Assembly: GCA_936928855.1 (NCBI GenBank)
Contig: CAKZHZ010000031.1
Span: 1-29,360, forward strand
Reading direction: 5' to 3'
Source: an uncultured Polycyclovorans sp.
GTDB lineage: Bacteria > Pseudomonadota > Gammaproteobacteria > Nevskiales > Nevskiaceae
Length of the DNA: 29,360 nt
Under the pieces are notes generated by a model, which was not told the DNA's origin, made no database searches, and saw only the letters and a program-made list of their open reading frames with translations. The position numbers and the translations under genes were made by a program. Positions 1 to 6,874 of this stretch are shown here, one piece after another (position 1 is the stretch's first letter; each line of letters opens with the position of its first letter).

Positions 1-261
1 CTGAGGCGTATGCTTTAGCGGCCTAACCTGTGCAGAAACCGCTGGGTCATTACATCAGCGTAGATTCTTGAGTCCGAAAGGTCGAAAAAAGGCAATGCGT
101 AGAAAATCAACACAAGTAAGCTGGAAACAACCACAGCGCAGCGCATTAAATTCAGCATGGAGCCCTCTAGTTCAATGGCCGCATTTCCGGACGAGTAGTC
201 GGCTGTGGATCACCACCAACACGGCAGGAGGAGAAGTCCTCATGTGCTTCGATGATCTGGT

Positions 262-317
262 CAATAGGGGGCAGACCTCGATTAGTGGGGGAAGTCTTGA
301 CAAATCGTGGTCTGACC
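262..317. repeat. Imperfect inverted repeat, GGGGTCAGACC family, left copy
   Basis: Positions 269-284 and 302-317 are imperfect reverse complements (13 of 16 positions), 17 bp apart. The same sequence family recurs at 968-1028 and as a single arm at 1159-1175. Positions 262-279 are nearly the reverse complement of 1011-1029. The rest of 1-355 is AT-rich and holds no convincing gene: the longest open frame (68-355, plus) has no recognisable content and runs through this repeat. The copies at 262-317 and 968-1028 bracket the small module between them. That they are mobile or REP-like sequences is inference. Confidence 0.6.
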
Positions 318-355
318 GCTACTGCTATCCAGAGGATGCTTCAAAGGATTGCTAA

Positions 356-658
356 CTAGCGGATTCCCAATGCAAACGAAAATATCAATATCAGTAACTG
401 CAAAGAAACCACAGACCAATAGGTAAAAGGGTGATCTATATAATTGATATCGTTTCCCCAAATACCAATAATCCCTTTCCGCAAGCATTGCAATATAATT
501 GCGCCAGCTAATATCGAGACTATGAGTGCAGTGAGATCTTTATCTTCTTGGAAGATTGCAATCCCTAGGCAAACAATGGCGAACCCAAAATAGAAAAATA
601 ATAGTAGCCGCCAACCGATAGCTGGTAGTGGCGATGTTCTGAATTCAGACACATTCAA
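356..658 (-). CDS. Small 3-TM membrane protein, candidate immunity protein
   Basis: This 100-residue protein is not recognised as a named family. It shows three hydrophobic stretches, roughly residues 13-35, 43-65 and 81-100, with a charged QEDKD loop between the first two. It starts 15 bp after the stop of the toxin-tip-like fragment at 674-988 and reads in the same direction, which is the usual toxin-then-immunity order in RHS and other polymorphic toxin loci. The start drawn here is TTG. A GTG two codons further in (position 652) has a GGAA sequence at better spacing and may be the true start. Base composition is AT-rich, unlike the GC-rich genes after 6600. An immunity role is inferred only from position, size and membrane nature. 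Confidence 0.55.
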   Translation of the reverse strand: MNVSEFRTSPLPAIGWRLLLFFYFGFAIVCLGIAIFQEDKDLTALIVSILAGAIILQCLRKGIIGIWGNDINYIDHPFTYWSVVSLQLLILIFSFALGIR

Positions 659-673
659 ATTCCGATTAACCGT

Positions 674-988
674 TTAATCAGGGTGATTTATCGTCATTCC
701 CTCTATATATGCAGGGCCAGCGCCAAGAGCACTATTTGCAGTATCTAGCACGCCCGCCCCTAAATGCGTTGCTCGCAGAACATCGTCACTTTTAGTTAAC
801 AACGAGGCAACACTTCGAGCCCCTCCTAGCCCCAATAATGGGGTGGTCATATTAAACACATCAGCATCTTCAGTGGTCGCGTAGCAAATCGCATTTGAAG
901 TCATTGATAAACCGACTGACACAGCAGCGGAAGGGGGAAAATAGAATCCTGCGAGCCCCGTAAGAATAATTGGGGTCAGACCACGCAA
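674..988 (-). pseudogene. Orphan RHS-tip-like fragment (displaced toxin module)
   Basis: This 104-residue reading frame has no normal beginning. Its first codon is a TTG inside the inverted repeat at 968-1028. The frame stays open through the repeat until a stop near 1088-1090, so its 5' end is repeat-derived rather than a real N-terminus. The encoded protein is rich in Ala, Gly and small residues, including the stretches GLGGARSVASLL and AGVLDTANSALG. These remind me of the linker region before the toxin tip of RHS and similar proteins; I recognise no catalytic motif. A small membrane protein follows directly. The simplest reading is a toxin-tip remnant or silent orphan cassette left next to the intact RHS gene. 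It could also be an unrelated small protein. Confidence 0.4.
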
Positions 989-1028
989 AAATTCGGCAAT
1001 CTCGATAAATCGTGGTCTGTCCCCTATT
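968..1028. repeat. Imperfect inverted repeat, GGGGTCAGACC family, right copy
   Basis: The arms at 968-985 and 1011-1028 are reverse complements at 16 of 18 positions, separated by 25 bp. The left arm reads AATTGGGGTCAGACCACG. The element covers the 5' end of the orphan fragment at 674-988. The related copy at 262-317 lies on the other side of the module. Confidence 0.75.
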
Positions 1029-1103
1029 GTTTCATTTTTGAATGAACTCGGCGATCCGCCTGAGCGAATTCGGGTCTGCCTGAATTGTTACCGATTCGAG
1101 CTC

Positions 1104-1120
1104 CGCCGACTCATTCGGCG
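1104..1120. other. Short hairpin in the gap downstream of the Sel1 gene
   Basis: CGCCGA at 1104-1109 pairs perfectly with TCGGCG at 1115-1120 over a 5-nt loop. The gap 989-1277 otherwise holds only repeat sequence and AT-rich DNA with no gene I can support. The hairpin lies 158 bp beyond the stop of the Sel1 gene and has no adjacent T-tract, so a terminator role is unproven. Confidence 0.35.
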
Positions 1121-1158
1121 AATCAGCTGAGTTTCCATAAATCTTCATGGATTATGAA

Positions 1159-1175
1159 TAATTGGGGGCAGACTG
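1159..1175. repeat. Single arm of the GGGGTCAGACC repeat
   Basis: AATTGGGGGCAGACT at 1160-1174 matches the left arm at 968-985 (AATTGGGGTCAGACC) except at two positions. No paired opposite arm is visible within about 60 bp on either side. It is an isolated half-site of the same repeat family, between the orphan module and the Sel1 gene. Confidence 0.5.
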
Positions 1176-1277
1176 AGGCATCCTGATTTGTCCATCTGCC
1201 ACTCTATTTTTTCGTATGTTCTAATGCGTAACGAGTGTGGGATCTGGGTTGGGTAGCGCGAGCAAGAAAAACATCAT

Positions 1278-1880
1278 CTATATCTCACGGATTCTGGCAT
1301 CATTAATGTTCTTCAGGCTTACTATAAACGCTAAGAGTCCCGCCTTTATCCTGTGAAACCAACCCAATAACTTGTGGCCAGATTGTTGCTCCGCAATTCC
1401 CAGATACGTGAGGCCAAACACATAACCACCTTTCCAGGACTTCTCAAAAAAGTCCTTCGCTATCTCTATGTCTTTATCCACACAACAGCCTTCCATGTGC
1501 ATCCTGCCCATGTAGAAATGTGCATAAGGATGATCTGCCTCTCCCGAAAGTGGCATGCAGTACTCAAGTGCCTTGCTGCAATCACGTTCAACCCCTAGGC
1601 CATAGTAATAAATACGTGTTAATCCTAGGTAGGCTGCAACCGCGCCAACTCGCTCAACTGATTGTTCATAATAGAATCTGGCCTTCGAATAATCGCGTTC
1701 GACATTCCTGCCGCCGAACTCATACAAATTTCCAACAAACGAAAACGCCTCATCGCAGCCTTGGGCAATCAACTTCGTAAATTCAGCTAACGCTAAATCC
1801 GCTATGCCGCGATAAAGCAAATCTATTGCTTTCTGCATTTTTTCATTTTTTGAAAGTGGAAAGTCTAAGATCTTGCTCAT
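1278..1880 (-). CDS. Sel1-repeat (TPR-like) protein, candidate RHS immunity protein
   Basis: This 200-residue protein has no signal peptide. From about residue 45 to 165 it carries consecutive Sel1-like repeats, visible as helical pairs with patterns such as LYEFGG...DYSKARFYYEQS, IYYYGLGVERDCSKALEY and MGRMHMEGCCVDKDIEIAKDFFEKS. The C-terminus has a hydrophobic stretch (LLAFIVSL) and ends DARIREI. Its ATG overlaps the stop of the RHS gene (ATGA, 1877-1880), so the two are translationally coupled. Sel1 repeats form superhelical protein-binding scaffolds, and small Sel1/TPR proteins are often found directly after RHS genes. Immunity to the RHS tip is therefore the best guess, inferred from position. 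DNA is AT-rich compared with the RHS core. Confidence 0.8.
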   Translation of the reverse strand: MSKILDFPLSKNEKMQKAIDLLYRGIADLALAEFTKLIAQGCDEAFSFVGNLYEFGGRNVERDYSKARFYYEQSVERVGAVAAYLGLTRIYYYGLGVERDCSKALEYCMPLSGEADHPYAHFYMGRMHMEGCCVDKDIEIAKDFFEKSWKGGYVFGLTYLGIAEQQSGHKLLGWFHRIKAGLLAFIVSLKNINDARIREI

Positions 1881-2278
1881 TTTGTTAAATGTGCGGCTTG
1901 CTGTGGCAGTCTGGAAGATCGATTGACATTTTGTATCGTCCGAAGATGATCCGCGATATTATCCATCTGGTGCAGCTTCCCTTGCGCGCAGGCCGCCGCA
2001 AACCCTGCAGCACACGCCGCTTTCCTCAAGTTGTCCTTGTCTATATTGTTCTTTGCAAATGCCTTGCAAATTCCACCCGCCGCCACGCCTGACGGTCCAC
2101 CAACACCGAATTCGTGTGGTAAGGCGGCTGCCTGAATCGCTGTGCTACGTATTTGATTGACAGTGTTGGCATACCGAATTTGAGCATTTGCCGAACCTCC
2201 AATGGGCTGTCTCGAGATCGGTGCTGTATGTGCAGGAAACAACGCTTGAAGCATCGCTGGCTTTGGCAGACTCCCTTC
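1877..2278 (-). other. Variable C-terminal tip of the RHS protein (putative toxin domain)
   Basis: This stretch encodes the 133 residues after the DPLGL boundary. The DNA is less GC-rich than the RHS core, as expected for an exchangeable tip. The region is Ala-rich with three cysteines (in GGICKAF, KAACAAG and AAACAQG) and ends with a helical, polar segment (MDNIADHLRTIQNVNR). I recognise no nuclease, deaminase, ADP-ribosyltransferase or pore-forming motif, so the activity is unknown. Confidence 0.6.
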
Positions 2279-5200
2279 CAGTCCGAGCGGATCGATGAAG
2301 TTCATAGGGTTGTTTAGAGCGTAGGCATACGTATTGATCCCTGCCGCCAGCCCAATCGGATCCGACTCCAGATATCGCCCAAGGGCTGGGTCGTAGTAGC
2401 GCGCGTGGTTATAGAACTGCCCAGTTTCATCGTCGTAGTACTGCCCCGGATACCGGAGGTTGTACACGAACTTGAATAGTTGCCCGCTGGGTCGCTGGTT
2501 GGGGGCGCCGCCACCGAACGGGGCCGGGTCCCAGGCCCAGACGGCCACCTGGTTGGCATCGTCGACTTGCCGGGGTGCATCCCGCCAATCAGCGTGAACG
2601 GCATAGATCACGCTGCCGCTGACGATGGCGACGGGCATGGTGCCGAGGTAGATGGTCTCGCCGACGATGACGTTGTAGCGGTTGTATTCGGCAATGAGTT
2701 TGCCGTCGAGGTCGTAGGCATAGCGGCTCACCGCACCATCCACGGTCTTTTGGACACGCTGCCCCAGGCCGTCGTACAGGTAGGTGGCGGAATGGGCCGT
2801 CGAGTTGAAGCTGGCGAGTCGGCCGCTGGCGTCATAGGTGTAGACGCGTTGGTCGGTGCTGTCGCTGGTTCGGCTGCCGTTGGCATCGTAGCCGTAGTCG
2901 ATCTGTGCGCCCCCGCTTGTGGCTTGCGTGATGCGGTTGCTGGCGGAATCGATCGAAAAATCGATGGTCGTGCCGAGGACGGTCTGCTGACTGCGATTCC
3001 CATTGTCGTCGTAGACATAGGCGATGCTGCCCAGCGCATCGGTATAGCTGTCGACGCGCCCCATGTCGTCATATCCGACCGTATGGGTATCGCTCAGTAC
3101 CGAAAGGTTTCCGAGCTGATATCCGGTGATGCGAGAGGCATCGTCGTAGCTGATGAGTTGATGAAGGGGGTCGGCGATGATGCGGCCGTTGAGATCGAAG
3201 CTGCGCCCGGTTGTTTGTCCGTTGGCATGTGTCCAGCTTGATGGCCCGCCGAAGGGTTGATAGCTGATGTTGGATAGCAGTGGGGAAGTGGTCAGGCCGT
3301 TTTGAAGCGAGAGGCTGGTGACTTGTCCGTTGGTCCAGGTATAGAGAACACTTTTTCCGGAGGGCAGGGTCATGGACGTCAGGCGCCCGGAAACTGCGTC
3401 ATAGTTCCAGGCCATGCTCATGGTGCGAGGGCCGACCGTTGTGGTCTTTTCGACGATACGCCCATGAGCGTCGTACTTGAAGTTGACGGTGGTGCCGCTC
3501 AGGCTGTCCGTTACGCGGGTGAGTCTCCCGATGCCATGGCCGTGTGCGGTGTCGTTCTGATCCCAGGTATAGACAACACTGCTGCCTCCCGACCGGCTGA
3601 GCTGTGTCAGCCGATTGAGGGCGTCGTAGGTGTACGTTGTGGTCTGACTATTGGCATCGGTCCGGGTCAGGATGTTGCCTGCGGAATCGTATGTTGCGCC
3701 GCCCGTGCCACTGTCCGGACTGCTGACAGAGCTGACATCGTCGAGTGCGTCGACCGTATAGGCGGTCGTCAGCATTCGCGGATCGGTAACTGCCTCCAAT
3801 TGATCCAGGGTGTTCAGCAGCAAGCTCGTATCGTTCAAGCTCGGGTCGGTCACCCGATCCAGGCGATTGCGAGCGTCGTACGCCATACCCGTCTGCTGGC
3901 CCAGGGGATCCGTGATCGTGGTCAGGTTGCTGTTTACGTCATAGCCGTAAACGGTCATTTCCCCAGTGTAAGCACCGACCTGCTTCCATAGGCGGTTGAG
4001 GGTGTCATAGAGCTGCTCGTGCGTCTGCACCAGCGTGGCGCTTGTGTCGTAGACGTCGGTCTGGATCGGGTTGCCCATGCCGTCCAGCGTGTAGTGAATG
4101 TGATTGCCAAGCTGGTCGTGAATGTCGGTCAGCCGCTGCGCGTTGTCATAGGTATAGGTCAGCGATCTGCCATCCGGATAGGTGACCTTCTTCAACAACC
4201 CGGTTGGCCAGTAGTCGAGGCTAGTGACTTCTGCCGCAACTTGAACGCTCTTGAGCCAGCCCCGGGGCCAATAGGTGAGCTGGGTGACGACTCCGTTGGG
4301 ATCCGTGACCTGTAGCGGGTGACCGTTGCCGTCATAGTGGCTGAAGGTCGTGACGTGTCCGAGCGGGTTGGTAATCGTGTGCAACTGACCTGAATTAAGG
4401 TCATCTGGGACGATGGGATAGAACGTACGCAAGGTGACGTCGGTGACGTCAGTTCGTGGGCCATCAATCGTTTGCGCTTCACCCCACGGGGTGTAGTTGG
4501 AAAAGGTCCAGGTTTGGCTGGCACTGGTCACCGTGTCGGTGATGGTGCGTGTCAATACATTACCGGCGGTATCGTAGGTCAGTACCGTGCTGCGCCCTGG
4601 CTCATTGATCTGGGTTGGCACACGCAAGGTGGGGTGCCAGGCATAGGTGGTTTCCTTGACGACGGATGTTCCCGATGCCACTTCCACGCTGGTGACCAAG
4701 TTGCGGTTGTTGTCGTAGTCGTATGTCGTGATGGTGCCGGCGGCATCCTGTGTCTGCGCGATCAGGCCGTTCTGGCCCAGCGTCTTGCTGACGATGTTCG
4801 GACCGCAGGTCGCACATGGCAGCGTGGTTCCAACCAGGAGGCCTCGCGAATAACCATTGTCCTGGAATGAAAAGGTCCGCTGGGCGCCCAGTGGGTCCGT
4901 GATGATCTGCTGGTAGGTGTCGTTGTTGTACCCGGTGTACACCAGCGAATAGTGATTCGCTCCGCCCGCAAGTTGGCTGGTGGTCGCACGGCCTAGGTCA
5001 TCGTATGCCCATGATCGGTAAACGATGCCATTTTCATCGATGACTTGGGTCCGTAGCCGTGCCCCACTGCCTGCCGGGCCATTCTGATACGTGAAGTTCC
5101 GGGTGTTTCCATCCGGAAACATCAACTGGTCGAGAACACCGGTCTCTGGATCGAAGGTGTACTGGTACTGCTCACCTTCAGGCGTGACGACCGTATTGCT

Positions 5201-6547
5201 GATGAGGGTGTTGATCTCAAGGTCGAGGGCCTCGTCGGTGACCATGTCCGTCACGATCGTGGAAACCAGTGATCGGCCGAAATCATCTGTAATCGTCACC
5301 GTGCTGACGGGGTCCGACTGCTGAATCAAGTAGCTCAGCGATGCGCCGCCTCGAGCGGTATAGGTTAATGGGGTGCCCCCCGCATCGAACTGGGATACGG
5401 AATCGTCTGGTGCCTTCAAGATCCACGTCGCGCCATTGGCTGCAGGTGTAGAAAGATAAGAGAGCTCAAAACCAGCGTTGCTGTCACTTTCCCAGGTGGC
5501 GCCGCCATCGGAGGTGGTGAATCTGATGGAGCCGGCGGCTCGTGGGTTCGCGAGCGTCGCGGTCCCCTCGTTGCCTGAAACGAACCCCGAAAAAACCTGA
5601 AATGGATAAGGCGTCAACGCCATCTGCGCGTTCTTCAATCTGGCGCCAAGAGGTCCATTTGCCGCAAAGCTGTTGTAGTGGCGAACAATCTTGAGGAGAC
5701 CCGGTCCGTCGTAATCGATGGTTCTTGACGAGACGTGGCCGGAACCCGGTTGGATCGTCCCGCTTTCCTGTCCGGAATCGCGCGGTTGTTTCCAGGTTGT
5801 GAGATCAATTGTGCTGTCGAGGACGTAGCTCGGCGCTGCAACCTCACCAATTGCGCCGTTTTCCTCAACGTCACATTCACAGGGGCCAAGAAAAATGAAG
5901 TAGGGCGTGAATACGGAGATGAGGTTGTAGATTTCGGCCAGCGCCCCACAAGATCCGTCTGGGGAGGACAGTGTCATTCCCAGTCGATACCACTCTCCCT
6001 GTTCGGCTGATGGGTCCGCGGTGATCGTGATGTCGGTTCCCAGAGTGCCTGGATTTTGCGATGCCGAGTAACCCACGTGATTCGGATCGGAGGCGCCGAT
6101 CGGTGTCAGCGTGACTGTGGTTACCAGTGGGAGCGGTGCGCCGCCGGTGGCCTCACAGGTATTCGATCCCATCAGGGTATCGCCGGGACTCATGTGACAA
6201 ACGAGTTGTGTGCCGTTGGCGATACAGCCTTCCGTCAGCGCGGTTGTTCCGCTGCCAAGGCTGCGCGCGGCGAAACCGGATCGGGCGGGGGGGTGCAGAG
6301 CAGTTTGGGGCGCCATCATCGTCAGGCGCGCTTTGTCGTTGGACAACGATTTCTGCGGCCAACCCGCCTTGTGGGCTGCCTGCAAGCTGTTGAGCGGATC
6401 ACTTCCTGAGGCTGCCGCGCCCGCCGGTGGCGCGGCCACTCCGAGCAAGAAGGAGAGCGTAGTGATCGCCAGTGCTGTGACGATGCGGCGGGCGGCCCCG
6501 CGTTGAACCGAACAAGGTGATGACGGCTGCGGGGTTCCGATGATCAT
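1877..6547 (-). CDS. RHS repeat protein with exported N-terminus and variable C-terminal tip
   Basis: A large RHS/YD-repeat protein of 1556 residues. I place the start at the ATG at 6547 because GGAG sits 6 nt ahead of it; an in-frame ATG at 6604 would only add 19 residues before the signal sequence. RRIVTALAITTLSFLLGVA followed by AGAAA is a Sec-type signal peptide, so the protein is exported. After an N-terminal region with a CECD motif come many YD repeats (YTYDNAQRLTDI, YTYDALNRLTQL, YDANGSRTSD). The conserved core end follows: YYDDETGQFYNHARYYDP, GRYLESDPIGL and finally DPLGL at about residue 1423. In known RHS proteins the repeats form a shell around a releasable C-terminal toxin. Here 133 unrelated residues follow DPLGL. 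No VgrG, PAAR or other type VI gene is nearby, which fits a Sec-exported, WapA-like mode. Confidence 0.92.
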   Translation of the reverse strand: MIIGTPQPSSPCSVQRGAARRIVTALAITTLSFLLGVAAPPAGAAASGSDPLNSLQAAHKAGWPQKSLSNDKARLTMMAPQTALHPPARSGFAARSLGSGTTALTEGCIANGTQLVCHMSPGDTLMGSNTCEATGGAPLPLVTTVTLTPIGASDPNHVGYSASQNPGTLGTDITITADPSAEQGEWYRLGMTLSSPDGSCGALAEIYNLISVFTPYFIFLGPCECDVEENGAIGEVAAPSYVLDSTIDLTTWKQPRDSGQESGTIQPGSGHVSSRTIDYDGPGLLKIVRHYNSFAANGPLGARLKNAQMALTPYPFQVFSGFVSGNEGTATLANPRAAGSIRFTTSDGGATWESDSNAGFELSYLSTPAANGATWILKAPDDSVSQFDAGGTPLTYTARGGASLSYLIQQSDPVSTVTITDDFGRSLVSTIVTDMVTDEALDLEINTLISNTVVTPEGEQYQYTFDPETGVLDQLMFPDGNTRNFTYQNGPAGSGARLRTQVIDENGIVYRSWAYDDLGRATTSQLAGGANHYSLVYTGYNNDTYQQIITDPLGAQRTFSFQDNGYSRGLLVGTTLPCATCGPNIVSKTLGQNGLIAQTQDAAGTITTYDYDNNRNLVTSVEVASGTSVVKETTYAWHPTLRVPTQINEPGRSTVLTYDTAGNVLTRTITDTVTSASQTWTFSNYTPWGEAQTIDGPRTDVTDVTLRTFYPIVPDDLNSGQLHTITNPLGHVTTFSHYDGNGHPLQVTDPNGVVTQLTYWPRGWLKSVQVAAEVTSLDYWPTGLLKKVTYPDGRSLTYTYDNAQRLTDIHDQLGNHIHYTLDGMGNPIQTDVYDTSATLVQTHEQLYDTLNRLWKQVGAYTGEMTVYGYDVNSNLTTITDPLGQQTGMAYDARNRLDRVTDPSLNDTSLLLNTLDQLEAVTDPRMLTTAYTVDALDDVSSVSSPDSGTGGATYDSAGNILTRTDANSQTTTYTYDALNRLTQLSRSGGSSVVYTWDQNDTAHGHGIGRLTRVTDSLSGTTVNFKYDAHGRIVEKTTTVGPRTMSMAWNYDAVSGRLTSMTLPSGKSVLYTWTNGQVTSLSLQNGLTTSPLLSNISYQPFGGPSSWTHANGQTTGRSFDLNGRIIADPLHQLISYDDASRITGYQLGNLSVLSDTHTVGYDDMGRVDSYTDALGSIAYVYDDNGNRSQQTVLGTTIDFSIDSASNRITQATSGGAQIDYGYDANGSRTSDSTDQRVYTYDASGRLASFNSTAHSATYLYDGLGQRVQKTVDGAVSRYAYDLDGKLIAEYNRYNVIVGETIYLGTMPVAIVSGSVIYAVHADWRDAPRQVDDANQVAVWAWDPAPFGGGAPNQRPSGQLFKFVYNLRYPGQYYDDETGQFYNHARYYDPALGRYLESDPIGLAAGINTYAYALNNPMNFIDPLGLEGSLPKPAMLQALFPAHTAPISRQPIGGSANAQIRYANTVNQIRSTAIQAAALPHEFGVGGPSGVAAGGICKAFAKNNIDKDNLRKAACAAGFAAACAQGKLHQMDNIADHLRTIQNVNRSSRLPQQAAHLTK

Positions 6548-6874
6548 GCTGTACTCCATGTACGGATGGGTGTCTCGGCCCGCGCTCTGGAGGGCCAGTG
6601 GCATCGTTAAATGCTCAGGCTCGGCAGTTACGAGACGACCATCAGGTTCGTGATCTTATTGTGCGGTCTGACCACACTGTTTGGACCATAGGTCAAGCCG
6701 CATCGCGGCTCCAACCCAAATATGCGCATGACGGCTGACCGGCGCCGGATAACCGACGAGTGGTCGGCTTGGCTGGAGAGCCCTCTTGCCGTTGCACGGC
6801 CGGACTGGATCCGTTGATGCTCCGAACGGTCTGAGCAGCGCATTCCGCAGCCAAGCGCGTACACTCCGCGCCCC
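6548..6874. promoter_or_regulatory. Divergent intergenic region of RHS and yheS with leaderless-type promoter
   Basis: This 327-bp gap separates the divergent RHS and yheS genes. On the plus strand TACACT at 6860-6865 resembles a -10 box and ends only 9 nt before the yheS ATG, leaving no room for a ribosome binding site; none is visible. Transcription would therefore begin at or next to the ATG. The expected -35 position is poorly matched. On the minus strand GGAG precedes the RHS ATG; no clear promoter boxes are seen for that gene. Confidence 0.4.

Noticed and set aside
68..355. 95-residue plus-strand frame at the left end
   Set aside because: It crosses the inverted repeat at 262-317, has no recognisable domain and no ribosome binding site.
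2480..3991. Long plus-strand frames opposite the RHS gene (2480-3241, 3302-3991)
   Set aside because: They are antisense of GC-rich YD-repeat codons; the RHS frame has strong family matches over the same DNA.
6660..6680. GGTCTGACCAC near the RHS promoter as a fourth repeat copy
   Set aside because: Only part of the core matches and the GGGG block is missing; probably chance.
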